Below are positions 1 through 11,928 of a DNA stretch of 62,673 nucleotides, in pieces. Location of the stretch: NCBI RefSeq assembly GCF_030676415.1, contig NZ_JAUUTW010000030.1:1-62673 (forward strand). The letters run 5' to 3'. The stretch comes from Peribacillus frigoritolerans. GTDB taxonomy: Bacteria; Bacillota; Bacilli; Bacillales; DSM-1321. Under the pieces are notes generated by a model, which saw nothing but the letters and a program-made list of their open reading frames with translations, did no database searches and was not told where the DNA came from. A program made the translations under genes and the position numbers. Every line of letters begins with the position of its first letter. The first letter of the stretch is position 1.

Positions 1-91
<91 letters not shown>

Positions 92-100
92 CATTTAAAA

Positions 101-127
101 AGATCAGCCATCCGGCTGGTCTTTTTT
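101..127 (+). terminator. Rho-independent terminator of the rRNA operon
   Basis: A nine-base-pair stem (101-109 with 114-122, one G-T wobble) around a four-base loop ATCC is followed by a T run to 127. It lies 10 bases after the 5S end and closes the upstream rRNA operon. Confidence 0.9.
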
Positions 128-129
128 GA

Positions 130-398
130 TGTTCGTAATTAAAAAAGTTTTATATTTCTAGGGACAGCATAGGGCTGGCCTTATTTGAGTTGGTTGCAAT
201 ATCATGAGGAGGAATGGGTAAGCAGGGGAATTGGGCAGAATTTAAGTGGTGAAATCTTAAAGAGAAGAAAAAAACCAGGTTTTGCATGTATCTTTTCAGG
301 GTATTTATGTAAGATATTTCAACTTTAATGTTCAATGGGGTATGTAACTACATATAATTTGGAGAAAATGGATAATGCAGAAAGAAAGTGCGTTTAAG
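130..398. other. intergenic stretch with no recognised gene
   Basis: This A+T-rich spacer lies between the rRNA terminator and the ctsR promoter. Short open frames on the minus strand lack convincing ribosome binding sites and resemble nothing I know. I see no tRNA, repeat or obvious structured RNA in it. Confidence 0.5.
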
Positions 399-426
399 TT
401 GCAAAATGGATTATTCCTTGTATAAT
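399..426 (+). promoter_or_regulatory. sigma-A promoter of the ctsR-mcsA-mcsB-clpC operon
   Basis: TTGCAA (399-404) and TATAAT (421-426) are separated by 16 bases. The CtsR operator begins immediately downstream of the -10, where a bound repressor would block initiation. Confidence 0.75.
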
Positions 427-429
427 AAT

Positions 430-446
430 AGTCAAATATAGTCAAA
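430..446 (+). promoter_or_regulatory. CtsR operator (heptad direct repeat)
   Basis: AGTCAAA-TAT-AGTCAAA is a direct repeat of the heptad A/GGTCAAA with a three-base spacer, which matches the established CtsR box. It sits between the -10 element and the ribosome binding site of ctsR, so the operon is expected to be autorepressed and induced by heat or protein stress. Confidence 0.9.
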
Positions 447-466
447 GTCAGAATGGAGGAGGCTGA

Positions 467-928
467 GTGAGAAACATATCTGATGTTATCGAAACTTATT
501 TGAAGCAAGTACTTGAAATAAGTCAAAAAGATATCTTAGAGATTAAAAGAAGTGAAATAGCAGATAAATTTCAGTGTGTTCCTTCTCAAATCAATTACGT
601 AATCAATACCAGGTTTACCATCGAGAGAGGTTATGTTGTAGAGAGTAAGCGTGGAGGCGGCGGTTATATACGCATCATGAAAGTGGAATCACAGGATTCC
701 GTGCAACTTATCAACCAATTATTATCGCTTATTGGTTCCAGGGTAACTCAATCGATGGCTGAAGGAGTAATTTCAAGGCTGATGAATGAAGACGTCATTA
801 ATGAAAGAGAAGCAAAGATTATGATGAGCGTCATAGATAGATCGGTGATTTATATCGACCTACCTGACCGGGATGAGCTTAGGGCAAGAATTTTAACTGC
901 GATGCTTACGACTTTAAAATATAAATGA
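467..928 (+). CDS. ctsR: CtsR, transcriptional repressor of class III stress genes
   Basis: This 153-residue repressor controls clp genes and its own operon by binding the heptad repeat just upstream. A winged helix-turn-helix occupies about residues 28-70. The glycine-rich wing RGGGGYIRI (62-70) contains the arginine region that senses heat and that McsB phosphorylates in relatives. Length is normal for the family. The start is GTG, placed by the AGGAGG site at 455-460. It is the first gene of the operon with mcsA, mcsB and clpC, an arrangement that couples the repressor to the factors that inactivate and degrade it. Confidence 0.95.
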   Translation: MRNISDVIETYLKQVLEISQKDILEIKRSEIADKFQCVPSQINYVINTRFTIERGYVVESKRGGGGYIRIMKVESQDSVQLINQLLSLIGSRVTQSMAEGVISRLMNEDVINEREAKIMMSVIDRSVIYIDLPDRDELRARILTAMLTTLKYK

Positions 929-949
929 AACTGGCAGAGGTGATGAAAG

Positions 950-1501
950 TTGATTTGCCAAGAATGTCATCAAAGGCCTGCTACCCTGCACTTCACCAAA
1001 ATCATCAATGGAAAAAAGACTGAAGTCATGATTTGTGAGAAATGTGCTCAGGAAAAAGGTGAAATGTTCATGGATGCAGGTGGACCTGGTTTTTCAATAA
1101 ATAATTTATTAGCAGGATTGTTGAATATGGAGTCGAATATTCAACAGACAAAGGCAAATGCATTTCCTAAAACGGAAGAGATGCGTTGCCCGCATTGTCA
1201 TCGATCTTATAAAGAATTTGTCCATATTGGTAAGTTTGGCTGTGCCGAGTGTTATAAAACGTTCAATGAACAGTTAAATCCCATTTTAAAGAGGGTTCAT
1301 AGCGGCAATACAGCACACATAGGGAAAATTCCAAAAAGGATTGGTGGCACCATATATCTTCGAAAGCAAATTTTGGATTTGAAAGAAGTTTTAAAGGTCC
1401 ACATTGTTCAAGAGGAGTTTGAAAAAGCGGCAGAGGTAAGAGATAAGGTTCGTTCCCTTGAAAAAAGGTATGAAGCACAAGAGGGAGGCGAGGAATTATG
1501 A
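950..1501 (+). CDS. mcsA: McsA, zinc-binding activator of the McsB arginine kinase
   Basis: McsA activates McsB and helps release CtsR from DNA. The 183-residue protein has four CxxC pairs (residues 3-6, 29-32, 80-83 and 98-101), consistent with two zinc sites that respond to thiol or metal stress. A UvrB/UvrC-like UVR motif lies near residues 140-175. The start is TTG at 950, supported by the upstream GGCAGAGGTG. The stop overlaps the mcsB start by four bases (ATGA), indicating translational coupling and fixed stoichiometry of activator and kinase. Confidence 0.93.
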   Translation: MICQECHQRPATLHFTKIINGKKTEVMICEKCAQEKGEMFMDAGGPGFSINNLLAGLLNMESNIQQTKANAFPKTEEMRCPHCHRSYKEFVHIGKFGCAECYKTFNEQLNPILKRVHSGNTAHIGKIPKRIGGTIYLRKQILDLKEVLKVHIVQEEFEKAAEVRDKVRSLEKRYEAQEGGEEL

Positions 1502-2574
1502 GCTTGGAAAAGTTTGTAGAAAACGCCTTGAGTTCCTGGATGAGTGCCGAAGGGCCGGAAATCGATATTGTATTGAGTTCGCGGATTCGGCTGGCCAGGA
1601 ATTTCAAAGACTTTACCTTCCCAACCTCCTTTTCTAACGAAGAAGCTAAAAAAATCATTGAATTGGTCAAAAAAAGAATCGAAGAGGAAGTAACTCCGGA
1701 GATTGGAAAACTGGAACTTTTAGAGATTGACCAATTGCAGCCACTGGAAAAGCGCGTTCTCGTTGAAAAACATTTAATCAGTCCTCATTTAGTTGAAGAC
1801 TCAGCGAAAAGCGCATGTCTCCTTTCGGAAAATGAAGAAATAAGTATCATGATAAACGAAGAGGATCATCTCCGTATTCAATGCTTAATGTCGGGGTTGC
1901 AGCTAAAGGAAACCTTAAAGATTGCAAATGTTCTTGACGATTGGATTGAAGAATCCATAGACTATGCATATGATGAAGAAAGAGGATACCTAACTAGTTG
2001 TCCGACTAATGTGGGAACAGGATTAAGGGCTTCAGTCATGATGCATCTTCCGGGCCTGGTCCTTACACAGCAGATGAATAATATCATACCGGCTATCAAC
2101 CAATTGGGGTTGGTGGTTCGAGGGATTTATGGAGAGGGCAGTCAAGCGTTGGGGAATATTTTCCAAATCTCCAATCAAATTACTCTTGGAAAGTCGGAAA
2201 GGGATATCGTTGAAGATCTAACAAGTGTAGTGCAACAAATCATAGCCCAGGAACGGTCAGCGAGGGAAGCATTAGCGAGGACTTCCCACATACAATTAGA
2301 AGATAGAATTTTCCGTTCATATGGGATTTTGTCCAATGCTCGAATCATCGAGACCAAGGAAGCAGCCACCTGTATCTCCGATGTTAGGTTAGGGATAGAT
2401 CTTGGGTATATAAAAAACATTTCTAAAAGCATTCTAAATGAGTTGATGATTTTGACGCAGTCGGGATTTTTACAAAAGTACGCAGGTGGACCTTTAAGAC
2501 CCCATGAAAGGGATATCCGCAGAGCTGCACTCATCCGGGAACGCTTGAATTTCACGGAATCTTCCTCCTCATAG
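1498..2574 (+). CDS. mcsB: McsB, protein arginine kinase
   Basis: McsB phosphorylates arginines on CtsR and on damaged proteins, marking them for ClpC-ClpP degradation. The 358-residue sequence is a guanidino-kinase catalytic domain: SSRIRLARN (27-35) and [12 protein letters not shown] (about 167-178) form the nucleotide and catalytic loops. C-terminal [13 protein letters not shown] contains the RDxxRA phosphoarginine-binding motif. The gene starts within the mcsA stop and is followed 130 bases later by clpC, its functional partner. The family is characteristic of Firmicutes. Confidence 0.95.
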   Translation: MSLEKFVENALSSWMSAEGPEIDIVLSSRIRLARNFKDFTFPTSFSNEEAKKIIELVKKRIEEEVTPEIGKLELLEIDQLQPLEKRVLVEKHLISPHLVEDSAKSACLLSENEEISIMINEEDHLRIQCLMSGLQLKETLKIANVLDDWIEESIDYAYDEERGYLTSCPTNVGTGLRASVMMHLPGLVLTQQMNNIIPAINQLGLVVRGIYGEGSQALGNIFQISNQITLGKSERDIVEDLTSVVQQIIAQERSAREALARTSHIQLEDRIFRSYGILSNARIIETKEAATCISDVRLGIDLGYIKNISKSILNELMILTQSGFLQKYAGGPLRPHERDIRRAALIRERLNFTESSSS

Positions 2575-2704
2575 AGGTCATTGATCTCTTTAGGGAGTAT
2601 TAAATTTCATGTAATAGATATGGAGCAAGAAGAAGCTTCTGCCATTACTTAGAGAATTGCCAGCAACTTTATTCAAAACGAAAATTCTTAAGGAGGAATT
2701 CCCT

Positions 2705-5146
2705 ATGATGTTTGGTCGTTTTACTGAAAGAGCCCAGAAAGTATTAGCATTAGCCCAAGAAGAGGCAATCCGTTTAGGTCATAATAATATTGGCACGGAA
2801 CATATTTTACTGGGTCTGGTCCGAGAAGGTGATGGTATTGCAGCCAAAGCGTTATATGCTCTTGGATTGGGTCCGGAAAAGATTCAGAAAGAAGTGGAAA
2901 ATCTAATTGGCCGCGGACAGGATACGGCTCAAACGATACATTATACCCCAAGAGCCAAGAAAGTCATTGAGCTTTCCATGGATGAGGCAAGAAAATTAGG
3001 TCACTCATATGTTGGGACAGAGCATGTTCTTCTAGGTCTTATACGAGAAGGGGAAGGTGTAGCTGCCCGCGTATTGAATAATCTGGGAGTAAGTTTAAAT
3101 AAAGCTCGACAACAAGTATTACAACTTTTGGGCAGTAATGAATCAGGTGGTCATCAAGGTTCAGCCGCTTCAAATGCAAGCACGCCGACACTGGATGGCC
3201 TAGCCCGTGATTTAACGGCGATTGCCAGGGAAGGAAGCTTGGATCCCGTTATCGGAAGAAGTAAGGAAATACAGCGTGTCATTGAGGTATTAAGCCGTCG
3301 TACAAAAAATAACCCAGTATTAATCGGTGAACCTGGGGTTGGTAAAACAGCGATTGCTGAAGGGCTTGCCCAACAGATTATCAATAATGAGGTACCTGAA
3401 ATTTTACGTGATAAACGTGTAATGACACTAGATATGGGTACTGTTGTGGCTGGTACTAAATACAGGGGTGAATTTGAGGACCGATTGAAGAAAGTTATGG
3501 ATGAAATACGTCAGGCGGGTAATATCATCTTATTCATCGATGAATTGCATACATTGATTGGTGCAGGTGGTGCAGAAGGTGCCATTGATGCCTCCAATAT
3601 CCTTAAACCATCATTGGCACGTGGTGAATTACAATGTATCGGTGCCACAACTTTGGATGAGTACCGTAAGTATATTGAAAAGGATGCTGCGCTTGAACGT
3701 CGTTTCCAGCCAATCCAGGTCGATGAGCCGACTATTTTGGAATCCATCCAAATTCTCAAGGGGCTGCGTGACCGTTATGAGGCACATCACCGTGTATCGA
3801 TTACTGACGAAGCGATTGATGCCGCAGTCAAATTATCCGACCGTTATATTTCCGATCGCTTTTTACCGGATAAAGCAATTGACTTGATTGATGAAGCCGG
3901 TTCCAAGGTTAGGCTGCGTTCATACACAACGCCACCTAACTTAAAGGAACTTGAAGTGAAGCTAGATGATGTGCGTAAGGAAAAGGATGCTTCCGTTCAG
4001 AGTCAGGAATTCGAAAAAGCTGCTTCGCTTCGCGATACAGAACAACGCTTAAGAGAACAGTTGGAAGAAACGAAAAAAACTTGGAAAGAAAAACAAGGGC
4101 AGGAGAACAGTGAAGTGACTGTGGATGACATTGCACACGTCGTATCCAGCTGGACGGGAGTGCCAGTCACTAAATTGGCGCAAACAGAGTCAGACAAACT
4201 GCTTAATATGGAGTCAATCCTCCATGATCGTGTAATTGGGCAGGAAGAGGCCGTCATTGCGGTTTCTAAAGCAGTACGACGTGCAAGGGCAGGTTTGAAA
4301 GATCCTAAACGTCCAATTGGTTCATTCATCTTCTTGGGACCTACAGGGGTCGGTAAAACCGAGCTAGCCCGTGCTTTAGCTGAATCCATTTTTGGTGATG
4401 AAGATGCCATGATCCGCATCGATATGTCCGAATATATGGAGAAACATTCAACTTCACGTCTTGTTGGATCCCCTCCAGGATATGTTGGATACGAAGAAGG
4501 CGGTCAGTTAACGGAAAAAGTGCGGAGGAAACCATACTCAGTCGTTCTGCTTGATGAAATAGAAAAGGCGCATCCGGATGTCTTCAATATTCTTCTTCAA
4601 GTATTGGAAGACGGAAGACTGACAGATTCCAAGGGGCGTACTGTCGATTTCAGGAATACCATTCTGATTATGACATCGAATGTAGGGGCTTCGGCCTTGA
4701 AAACTGATAAGTATGTCGGCTTTAACATCCAGGATACTGGCCAGGACTATAAAAATATGAAAGGGAAAGTGATGGAAGAACTCAAACGTGCATTCCGTCC
4801 GGAATTCCTGAATCGTATTGATGAAACTATCGTGTTCCACTCATTAGAGAAGGATCATTTGAAACAAATCGTTACATTAATGTCAAATCAGCTTACTACC
4901 CGTTTGAAAGAACAGGAGATATACTTGGAGCTGACAGATGCGGCTAGAGAAAAAATTGCTACGGAAGGTTTTGATCCGGAATATGGGGCACGGCCAATCC
5001 GCAGGGCGCTTCAGAAGCATGTAGAAGATTATTTATCCGAAGAATTGCTTAAGGGTAACGTGAAAAAAGGGCAAACGGTCGTAATGGATGTCGTGAATAA
5101 TGAGTTTGCAATCCGACAAGGCGAGCCTGTTAATGTAAGTGAATAA
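2705..5146 (+). CDS. clpC: ClpC, AAA+ unfoldase of the ClpCP protease
   Basis: ClpC unfolds substrates and feeds them to ClpP. The 813-residue protein has a duplicated Clp N-domain (about 1-142) that binds phosphoarginine, a first AAA domain with Walker A GEPGVGKT (208-215), a UVR-containing middle domain (about 410-475) where adaptors such as MecA act, and a second AAA domain with Walker [10 protein letters not shown] (545-553). The start MMFGRF follows AAGGAGG at 2690-2696. An upstream in-frame start would add 16 residues without a ribosome binding site. A terminator follows. Confidence 0.97.
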   Translation: MMFGRFTERAQKVLALAQEEAIRLGHNNIGTEHILLGLVREGDGIAAKALYALGLGPEKIQKEVENLIGRGQDTAQTIHYTPRAKKVIELSMDEARKLGHSYVGTEHVLLGLIREGEGVAARVLNNLGVSLNKARQQVLQLLGSNESGGHQGSAASNASTPTLDGLARDLTAIAREGSLDPVIGRSKEIQRVIEVLSRRTKNNPVLIGEPGVGKTAIAEGLAQQIINNEVPEILRDKRVMTLDMGTVVAGTKYRGEFEDRLKKVMDEIRQAGNIILFIDELHTLIGAGGAEGAIDASNILKPSLARGELQCIGATTLDEYRKYIEKDAALERRFQPIQVDEPTILESIQILKGLRDRYEAHHRVSITDEAIDAAVKLSDRYISDRFLPDKAIDLIDEAGSKVRLRSYTTPPNLKELEVKLDDVRKEKDASVQSQEFEKAASLRDTEQRLREQLEETKKTWKEKQGQENSEVTVDDIAHVVSSWTGVPVTKLAQTESDKLLNMESILHDRVIGQEEAVIAVSKAVRRARAGLKDPKRPIGSFIFLGPTGVGKTELARALAESIFGDEDAMIRIDMSEYMEKHSTSRLVGSPPGYVGYEEGGQLTEKVRRKPYSVVLLDEIEKAHPDVFNILLQVLEDGRLTDSKGRTVDFRNTILIMTSNVGASALKTDKYVGFNIQDTGQDYKNMKGKVMEELKRAFRPEFLNRIDETIVFHSLEKDHLKQIVTLMSNQLTTRLKEQEIYLELTDAAREKIATEGFDPEYGARPIRRALQKHVEDYLSEELLKGNVKKGQTVVMDVVNNEFAIRQGEPVNVSE

Positions 5147-5162
5147 CCTGATCCTAAACTTC

Positions 5163-5203
5163 GAGGTACACGCAGATTCTTTTGCAGTGTACCTCTGTTT
5201 TTT
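5163..5203 (+). terminator. terminator after clpC
   Basis: GAGGTACACGCA (5163-5174) pairs with TGC-A-GTGTACCTC (5183-5195, one bulged base) and is followed by TGTTTTTT. It separates the stress operon from radA. Confidence 0.85.
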
Positions 5204-5344
5204 ATCCATAGGTAGAAATGAGTATAAGTTGGACTAGCAGAGTGAATATTTTTTTAATAAAACTTAGCTTTAAGAAGGTTTAAATAAAACAGAGATATAA
5301 TATCCTTAATATAGATATTTTTTCCAAAGGAAGAGGAGTAATTT

Positions 5345-6733
5345 ATGGCTGTAAAGAAGAAAACAAAATTTATGTGTCAGTCTTGTGGATATGAGTCCGC
5401 GAAATGGATGGGGAAATGCCCAGGATGCGGAGAATGGAACAAAATGGTCGAGGAAACCGAAATCGTTAAACCTGCTAGAAAAGGCGCTTTTACCCATTCA
5501 GAGGTTAGAGGTTCCGGAGAAAGGGAGAAGGCAGCACCTATAACGACTATTCAATCAGAAAAAGAACCCCGGATTAAGACGGATTTAATGGAATTGAATC
5601 GTGCTCTTGGGGGCGGGATCGTACAGGGATCACTTGTATTGATCGGAGGGGACCCGGGTATCGGTAAGTCCACCCTGCTTTTACAGGTATCTTCCCAATT
5701 GGCGCATAAACAGAAAAAAGTGCTTTATATATCAGGTGAAGAATCAGTCAAGCAGACCAAATTGAGAGCGGACCGGCTTGGGACCATGTCGGAAAATCTA
5801 TTCGTTTATGCTGAAACAGATATGGACTATATCCAACAGGCAATTACAGATGTAAAACCGGATTTGGTCATTATTGACTCCATTCAAACGGTATACCATT
5901 CGGAGGTTACATCTGCCCCGGGAAGCGTTTCACAAGTGAGGGAATGCACAGCTTCACTCATGCGCATTGCTAAAACGAACGGGATCGCGATTTTTATCGT
6001 CGGACACGTTACAAAGGAGGGGGCCATTGCGGGGCCACGGCTGCTTGAGCACATGGTTGACACCGTATTATATTTTGAAGGAGAAAGACACCATACATAT
6101 CGAATTATACGTGCGGTTAAAAATCGCTTTGGTTCGACGAATGAGATGGGTATTTTTGAAATGAAAGAACATGGATTGGAAGAGGTCGCGAATCCATCGG
6201 AAATTTTCCTTGAAGAACGGTCGCAAGGAGCTTCGGGTTCTACAGTCGTCGCATCCATGGAGGGAACAAGGCCGGTGCTTGTCGAAATTCAAGCATTGAT
6301 TTCACCTACGAGTTTTGGCAATCCGAGGCGAATGGCCACGGGAATTGACCACAATCGGGTTTCGCTTTTAATGGCTGTTCTGGAAAAGAGAGTGGGCTTG
6401 CTGCTCCAAAACCAAGATGCGTATTTAAAGGTTGCTGGTGGTGTCAAGCTGGATGAACCGGCAATTGACCTCGCTGTCGCAATAAGCATTGCATCAAGCT
6501 TCCGTGATAAACCAACAAACCCTGCCGATTGCATCATTGGTGAAGTGGGGCTGACTGGGGAAGTAAGAAGGGTGTCACGAATTGAACAAAGGGTGCAGGA
6601 AGCAGCGAAATTAGGGTTTGAGCGAGTTATAATACCGGCTAATAATATAGGGGGATGGACCGCGCCGAAAGGTATTAAGATCGTTGGTGTTTCATCGGTT
6701 TCGGAGGCTCTTAAACAATCGTTAGGGGGTTAA
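5345..6733 (+). CDS. radA: RadA (Sms), DNA branch-migration helicase
   Basis: RadA promotes branch migration during recombinational repair and transformation. The 462-residue protein has an N-terminal C4 zinc finger (C11, C14, C25, C28), a RecA-like ATPase with Walker [10 protein letters not shown] (about 102-110), the RadA-specific KNRFG motif near residue 258 and a Lon-protease-like C-terminal domain. The start follows GGAAGAGGAG. It ends three bases before disA, so the two are co-transcribed. A TATAAT at 5296-5301 may mark its own promoter, but I see no good -35. Confidence 0.96.
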   Translation: MAVKKKTKFMCQSCGYESAKWMGKCPGCGEWNKMVEETEIVKPARKGAFTHSEVRGSGEREKAAPITTIQSEKEPRIKTDLMELNRALGGGIVQGSLVLIGGDPGIGKSTLLLQVSSQLAHKQKKVLYISGEESVKQTKLRADRLGTMSENLFVYAETDMDYIQQAITDVKPDLVIIDSIQTVYHSEVTSAPGSVSQVRECTASLMRIAKTNGIAIFIVGHVTKEGAIAGPRLLEHMVDTVLYFEGERHHTYRIIRAVKNRFGSTNEMGIFEMKEHGLEEVANPSEIFLEERSQGASGSTVVASMEGTRPVLVEIQALISPTSFGNPRRMATGIDHNRVSLLMAVLEKRVGLLLQNQDAYLKVAGGVKLDEPAIDLAVAISIASSFRDKPTNPADCIIGEVGLTGEVRRVSRIEQRVQEAAKLGFERVIIPANNIGGWTAPKGIKIVGVSSVSEALKQSLGG

Positions 6734-6735
6734 GT

Positions 6736-7809
6736 ATGACAGATAAAAAAGGGTATGAGAAAACAAAATTGGAAATTCTGCACATTGTAGCTCCGGGTAC
6801 CCCGCTTCGGGAGGGTATTGAAAATGTCCTGAGGGCAAACACGGGTGGTTTGATAGTGGTCGGATATAACGAGAAGGTGCGAACGATCGTGGATGGCGGC
6901 TTCGAAATCAACTGCAGCTGTACCCCCAGCACATTATATGAGTTGGCGAAGATGGACGGCGCCATCATTTTAAATGAAACAGCCGATAAGATCATTTTCG
7001 CAAATGCCCAATTAGTGCCGGATAACAGTACACCTTCCACTGAAACGGGAATGCGGCATAGGACAGCGGAACGTGTGGCAAGGGAGACCAAGTCGTTGGT
7101 CGTCGCGATCTCACAACGTCGGAATGTCATCACTTTATATCAAGGCAATTTCAGGTATGCCCTTAAAGATATAGGAGTCATACTTGCTAAGGCTAATTTA
7201 GCCATACAGACCTTGGAAAAATACAAGGTGGTCCTGCAGCAGAGCATATCGGTTTTAGGAGCGCTTGAGTTTGAGGAAATCGTGACCTATGCCGACCTTT
7301 TGCAGGTATTTCACCGTTATGTAATGGTGCTCAGGATCAAGGCGGAGCTACTAACGTATCTTAATGAGCTTGGTACGGAAGGAAGATTGATCCGTTTGCA
7401 AATGAATGAAATCCTGGCAGATATTGAAACGGAAGGAAAATGGCTTATCAAGGATTATACCTCCAGTAATGATGAAAATCCTGAGGAAATCATTTTTAGG
7501 CTTCAAGAGTTGGCCATGCAGGAAAAACTGGATGAAAGCATTCTTCTAAAGGTGCTGGGCTATCATGGATACATACATCTTGATGAGTCAGTACATCCCC
7601 GTGGTTACCGTATTCTTCATAAAATCCCACGCTTGCCGGGTTTAATCATCGAAAATTTAGTGAAACAGTTCGGAAGCTTTAGTGAAGTCAATAAAGCTAC
7701 GGTTGAAAACCTTGACGATGTGGAGGGTATAGGTGAAGTCCGGGCCAATAAAATCAAAGAAGGACTCCGTATTTTAAAAAATCAGCTGGTCACAAATAGA
7801 AGGATGTAA
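6736..7809 (+). CDS. disA: DisA, DNA-scanning diadenylate cyclase
   Basis: DisA makes cyclic di-AMP from two ATP and stops synthesis when it meets branched DNA, delaying sporulation. The 357-residue sequence has an N-terminal DAC domain with catalytic DGA (74-76) and RHR (107-109), a central helical spine and C-terminal helix-hairpin-helix DNA-binding motifs (about 320-345). Direct linkage to radA makes sense because RadA binds the same DNA structures and modulates DisA in B. subtilis. The start follows GTTAGGGGG. Confidence 0.96.
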   Translation: MTDKKGYEKTKLEILHIVAPGTPLREGIENVLRANTGGLIVVGYNEKVRTIVDGGFEINCSCTPSTLYELAKMDGAIILNETADKIIFANAQLVPDNSTPSTETGMRHRTAERVARETKSLVVAISQRRNVITLYQGNFRYALKDIGVILAKANLAIQTLEKYKVVLQQSISVLGALEFEEIVTYADLLQVFHRYVMVLRIKAELLTYLNELGTEGRLIRLQMNEILADIETEGKWLIKDYTSSNDENPEEIIFRLQELAMQEKLDESILLKVLGYHGYIHLDESVHPRGYRILHKIPRLPGLIIENLVKQFGSFSEVNKATVENLDDVEGIGEVRANKIKEGLRILKNQLVTNRRM

Positions 7810-7867
7810 GGTGCAGATGGCCTTTTTAATTCTTCTGAACTAGCTTGAAATTGATTGGTGTTTATTT

Positions 7868-7896
7868 TTGACACTCAAAACTCAGGGTGCTAGGCT
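7868..7896 (+). promoter_or_regulatory. candidate sigma-A promoter upstream of yacL
   Basis: TTGACA (7868-7873) is followed after 17 bases by TAGGCT with an upstream TGC (extended -10). A second possible -10, TATAAT, lies at 7963-7968 without a good -35. Which one is used cannot be settled by eye. Confidence 0.4.
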
Positions 7897-8035
7897 AATA
7901 TTACGAAAAAGAGAAGAATTCATATTTGTAAATCCACTAATTCCTTAAGTGAATTTAACGTATATAATGAAAACGAATTTTCGAAGGTTTCATTTTACTT
8001 TATTGGTCAATAATGAGTAGAGGGAGGTGAAAGGG

Positions 8036-9133
8036 ATGTTAAAACGCATTATACAAGCATGCTTCTTAATAGTCGGTGGAACACTTGGTATGTTACTTAT
8101 TCCGGAATTATTAATTGTTTTACATGCAGGCGATATTGCTTTAATAAACAATCCTTATGTAAGTGTACTGTTGGGTGCCATTATCTTTTATCTTATAACT
8201 TTTTGGGCAGTAGATCATGTGATCTATTTTATGAAGTGGCTGGAGGAACAGCTTGTAAAGATACCAATTACGGATATAATCTTTGGCAGCGTCGGTCTTT
8301 TAGTGGGACTGCTTGCGGCGTTCTTGGTTGGCTCCGCCTTCAGTGCCATCAAGGTTCCTATTTTAAATACAGTGGTTCCTATCATCCTTACGCTTTTATT
8401 TGGTTATCTTGGTTTTCAGGTGGGCTTTAAAAAACGTGATGAACTATTGAGTTTATTCACGAAAAGCAATAAGAAAAAGAATACGGATGGTGAAGCAAGC
8501 GAAGAGGATGAAGAGGGGTATAGCAAGCGGCTGAAGATTCTCGATACAAGCGTGATCATTGATGGTAGAATTGCGGATATCTGTCAGACAGGCTTTCTGG
8601 AGGGTACCATAGTCATTCCTCAATTCGTATTAAACGAACTGCAGCACATTGCCGATTCATCTGATGCATTGAAAAGGAATCGCGGAAGACGTGGTTTGGA
8701 CATCTTGAATCGGATTCAAAAAGACCTTCCGATTAAAGTGGAGATGTATGAGGGGGATTTTGAAGACATTCAGGAAGTGGACAGTAAACTAGTGAAGCTT
8801 GCCAAAATATCGGGCGGAATGGTCGTTACCAATGATTTCAATTTAAACAAAGTATGCGAGTTTCAAAATGTGGCGGTCCTTAATATCAATGACCTGGCCA
8901 ATGCCGTAAAACCTGTTGTCCTTCCTGGGGAAGAGATGAATGTCCAGGTCATCAAGGACGGGAAAGAGCAGAACCAGGGTATCGCTTATTTAGACGATGG
9001 CACGATGATCGTTGTCGAGGGTGGCCGTGACCATATCGGGAAACGCATCGATGTACTTGTCACAAGTGTATTGCAAACATCTGCAGGCCGTATGATATTC
9101 GCTAAACCGAAACTATTAGAAAAAGCATTATAA
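8036..9133 (+). CDS. yacL: YacL, membrane PIN/TRAM-domain protein
   Basis: This 365-residue protein has about four hydrophobic membrane segments in its first 130 residues, a charged linker, a PIN nuclease-like domain beginning at [12 protein letters not shown] (about 170) with conserved acidic residues, and a C-terminal TRAM RNA-binding domain. It is expected at the membrane and may act on RNA; its role is not well defined in the family. The ATG at 8036 is placed by AGGGAGG at 8021-8027. It precedes the ispD-ispF genes, as in B. subtilis. Confidence 0.9.
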   Translation: MLKRIIQACFLIVGGTLGMLLIPELLIVLHAGDIALINNPYVSVLLGAIIFYLITFWAVDHVIYFMKWLEEQLVKIPITDIIFGSVGLLVGLLAAFLVGSAFSAIKVPILNTVVPIILTLLFGYLGFQVGFKKRDELLSLFTKSNKKKNTDGEASEEDEEGYSKRLKILDTSVIIDGRIADICQTGFLEGTIVIPQFVLNELQHIADSSDALKRNRGRRGLDILNRIQKDLPIKVEMYEGDFEDIQEVDSKLVKLAKISGGMVVTNDFNLNKVCEFQNVAVLNINDLANAVKPVVLPGEEMNVQVIKDGKEQNQGIAYLDDGTMIVVEGGRDHIGKRIDVLVTSVLQTSAGRMIFAKPKLLEKAL

Positions 9134-9154
9134 AGAAGAGTAGGAGAAACCGTT

Positions 9155-9844
9155 ATGTTTTATGAAGTAGTGATACCTGCAGCTGGACAAGGCAAAAGAA
9201 TGAAGGCGGGGAAGAATAAACTTTTTATTGAACTATCGGGTATCCCGATTATTGTTTATACACTGCGTGTTTTCGAAGAAGATCCTGACTGTCGGGGGAT
9301 TATCCTTTCGATAAACCCGGCAGAAAAGGATTATTTTAGTCAATTGATAGCAGCGTATGGGTTTAAAAAGGTCAAGAAACTGGTCATGGGTGGCAAGGAG
9401 CGCCAACAAAGCGTTTATAATGGACTGCAACATGCGGGAGAAGAAATCATCCTGGTCCACGACGGTGCCCGCCCTTTTATCAATCTTGGGCAAATCAGTG
9501 AATTGACTACTGCCGCCTCACTTCATGGAGGTGCCGTAATTGCAGTGCCCGTTAAGGATACAATTAAAAAAGCGGCAAATAAAAAGGTAGTGGAAACAGT
9601 GGAACGATCAAGCTTGTGGGCGGTACAAACTCCACAAGCTTTTCGTGTATCCATATTAAAAAAGGCGTATGAACAAGCAGAAGCGGAAGCATTTTTAGGG
9701 ACGGATGATGCAAGTTTGCTAGAGCGGATCAATGAACAGGTAGTTATTATTGAGGGCAATTATGATAATATTAAAATTACGACTCAGGAAGACTTATATT
9801 TTGCAGAAGCGATTTTACATAAACAACAACATGGAAAACGATGA
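9155..9844 (+). CDS. ispD: IspD, 2-C-methyl-D-erythritol 4-phosphate cytidylyltransferase
   Basis: IspD joins CTP and methylerythritol phosphate in the non-mevalonate isoprenoid pathway. The 229-residue protein carries the nucleotidyltransferase signature [15 protein letters not shown] (8-22) and the DGARPF motif (about 107-112). It lies 21 bases after yacL and 14 bases before ispF, which acts two steps later in the same pathway. The start follows GTAGGAGAA. Confidence 0.95.
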   Translation: MFYEVVIPAAGQGKRMKAGKNKLFIELSGIPIIVYTLRVFEEDPDCRGIILSINPAEKDYFSQLIAAYGFKKVKKLVMGGKERQQSVYNGLQHAGEEIILVHDGARPFINLGQISELTTAASLHGGAVIAVPVKDTIKKAANKKVVETVERSSLWAVQTPQAFRVSILKKAYEQAEAEAFLGTDDASLLERINEQVVIIEGNYDNIKITTQEDLYFAEAILHKQQHGKR

Positions 9845-9858
9845 TTGGGGAGAATGAT

Positions 9859-10338
9859 ATGTTTAGAATAGGACAAGGATATGACGTTCATCAGCTTGTG
9901 GAGGGCAGACCTTTGATTATTGGCGGGATTACGATTCCGTATGAGAAGGGTTTGCTAGGGCATTCGGATGCGGATGTCCTTCTGCATACTGTTGCTGATG
10001 CCTGCTTGGGGGCAATTGGTGCAGGGGATATCGGTAAGCATTTTCCGGATACCGATCCTGAATTTAAAGATGCCGATTCGGCAAAACTGCTGCAGTATAT
10101 TTGGGCGATCGTAAAAAAAGAAGGATATTCCCTAGGCAATGCGGACTGTACGATCATTGCACAAAGCCCGAAAATGGCACCGTATATTGAGGAAATGCGA
10201 GGCAGGATTGCTGAACTTTTAGATGCGTCGATAGACAGAGTTAATGTAAAGGCGACCACTACCGAGAAACTTGGATTTACAGGCAGGAGCGAAGGAATCG
10301 CGGCACAGGCTGTGGTCTTATTGGTTAAATCAAACTAA
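9859..10338 (+). CDS. ispF: IspF, 2-C-methyl-D-erythritol 2,4-cyclodiphosphate synthase
   Basis: IspF cyclises CDP-methylerythritol phosphate. With the start at 9859 (after GGGGAG at 9847-9852) the protein is 159 residues, the normal family length. An upstream ATG at 9841, overlapping the ispD stop, would add six residues but has no suitable site. Metal ligands D9, H11 and H43 are visible in DVHQL and LLHTVAD. The C-terminal motif [11 protein letters not shown] is intact. It is coupled to ispD. Confidence 0.95.
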   Translation: MFRIGQGYDVHQLVEGRPLIIGGITIPYEKGLLGHSDADVLLHTVADACLGAIGAGDIGKHFPDTDPEFKDADSAKLLQYIWAIVKKEGYSLGNADCTIIAQSPKMAPYIEEMRGRIAELLDASIDRVNVKATTTEKLGFTGRSEGIAAQAVVLLVKSN

Positions 10339-10428
10339 ATTCGTTTTTAGAGTGGATGCCTTTATCCCAATGTATTTAAATGATAATATATACAATAGAA
10401 TAGAACGACTGGGAGGTCTATATATATC

Positions 10429-11886
10429 ATGAGCAGCGATATTCGAGTTCGCTATGCACCGAGTCCGACTGGACATTTACATATTGGTAATGCACGGACT
10501 GCTTTATTTAATTATTTATACGCACGAAATAAAGGCGGGAAATTCATCATCCGTATTGAAGATACCGACCAAAAGAGAAATATTGAAGGCGGAGAGGAAA
10601 GTCAGCTTAAATATTTGAAATGGCTTGGTATGGATTGGGATGAAGGTGTTGATGTTGGCGGTGAATTCGGGCCATATCGTCAATCCGAAAGGAACGACCT
10701 TTACCAGGAATTGTATCAAGAGCTTTTAGTTAAGGGTTTGGCATATAAATGCTATTGTACGGAAGAAGAGCTTGAAGCAGAGCGTGAAGGACAGGTCGAA
10801 CGGAATGAAACGCCAAAATATTCAGGGAAGTGCAAGCATTTAACTGAAGAAGAGCAAGCCGAACTAGTGGCTCAAGGAAGAAAACCGAGCATTCGCTTTG
10901 CCGTTCCAGCTGGGAAGGTCCTAACTTTCAAAGATATGGTTAAGGATGAGGTTTCGTTTGAAACAGATGGCTTTGGTGATTTTGTTATCGTTAAAAAAGA
11001 TGGCATTCCAACCTATAACTTTGCAGTGGCCGTCGATGATCACTTGATGAAGATTTCCCATGTCCTTCGTGGTGATGATCATATCTCCAATACTCCAAAA
11101 CAATTGATGATTTATGAAGCTTTCGGCTGGGAACCGCCGGTATTCGGACATATGACGCTGATTGTAAACGAAAGCAGGAAGAAACTGAGTAAACGTGATG
11201 AGTCGATCATTCAATTCATTGAGCAATATGAAGAGCTGGGTTATGTTCCTGAAGCTTTATTCAATTTCATTACATTACTAGGATGGTCTCCAGTCGGGGA
11301 AGAAGAGATTTTCACAAAGGAAGAATTCATTAATCTTTTCGATGCTGATCGGTTGTCTAAATCACCTGCACTTTTCGATAAACAAAAGCTTACATGGATG
11401 AATAACCAATATGTGAAGCAATTGGACGGAAATCGTGCAGTGGAGTTGTCAATGCCTCACTTAATTAAAGCCGGGAAGGTTTCAGAGACACTGACCGCCG
11501 AAGAAGAAGAGTGGGTACATGGGCTCGTTTCCCTTTTTCAAGAGCAAATGAGCTACGGAGCGGAAATAGTTGAGCTATCTGAACTGTTTTTCAAGGATGA
11601 GGTCGTGTTCGAGGAAGAAGCTAAGGAAGTGCTGGCTGAAGAACAGGTACCGGAAGTCATGAAAGCTTTCCTTCAGGAGATCGAAGGCCTTGAAGAATTT
11701 AATGCGGATGAAATCAAGAAGTCGATTAAAGCCGTACAAAAAAGCACAGGTCATAAAGGGAAAAAATTATTCATGCCGATAAGGGCGGCCGTCACGGGTC
11801 AAACACATGGTCCTGACTTGCCTAAGGCGATTTCATTACTGGGTAAAGAAAAAATTAAACAGCGTATTCAGAGTATTTTATATTAA
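10429..11886 (+). CDS. gltX: GltX, glutamyl-tRNA synthetase
   Basis: This 485-residue class I synthetase charges tRNA-Glu; in Bacilli it also misacylates tRNA-Gln for later amidation. The HIGH-type motif HLHIG (16-20) and KLSKRDES (about 252-259) bracket the Rossmann fold. A helical anticodon-binding domain forms the C-terminus. The start follows GGGAGG at 10411-10416. The gene precedes a cysteine-type T-box and cysE-cysS, the gltX-cysE-cysS order seen in Bacilli. Confidence 0.97.
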   Translation: MSSDIRVRYAPSPTGHLHIGNARTALFNYLYARNKGGKFIIRIEDTDQKRNIEGGEESQLKYLKWLGMDWDEGVDVGGEFGPYRQSERNDLYQELYQELLVKGLAYKCYCTEEELEAEREGQVERNETPKYSGKCKHLTEEEQAELVAQGRKPSIRFAVPAGKVLTFKDMVKDEVSFETDGFGDFVIVKKDGIPTYNFAVAVDDHLMKISHVLRGDDHISNTPKQLMIYEAFGWEPPVFGHMTLIVNESRKKLSKRDESIIQFIEQYEELGYVPEALFNFITLLGWSPVGEEEIFTKEEFINLFDADRLSKSPALFDKQKLTWMNNQYVKQLDGNRAVELSMPHLIKAGKVSETLTAEEEEWVHGLVSLFQEQMSYGAEIVELSELFFKDEVVFEEEAKEVLAEEQVPEVMKAFLQEIEGLEEFNADEIKKSIKAVQKSTGHKGKKLFMPIRAAVTGQTHGPDLPKAISLLGKEKIKQRIQSILY

Positions 11887-11890
11887 CAAT

Positions 11891-11918
11891 TTGTCGAAAA
11901 TGTAATATAGTATTTAAT
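11891..11918 (+). promoter_or_regulatory. sigma-A promoter of the cysE-cysS T-box transcript
   Basis: TTGTCG (11891-11896) and TTTAAT (11913-11918) are 16 bases apart and lie directly before the T-box leader, so cysE-cysS can be transcribed independently of gltX. Confidence 0.55.
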
Positions 11919-11928
11919 AATCTTACAA

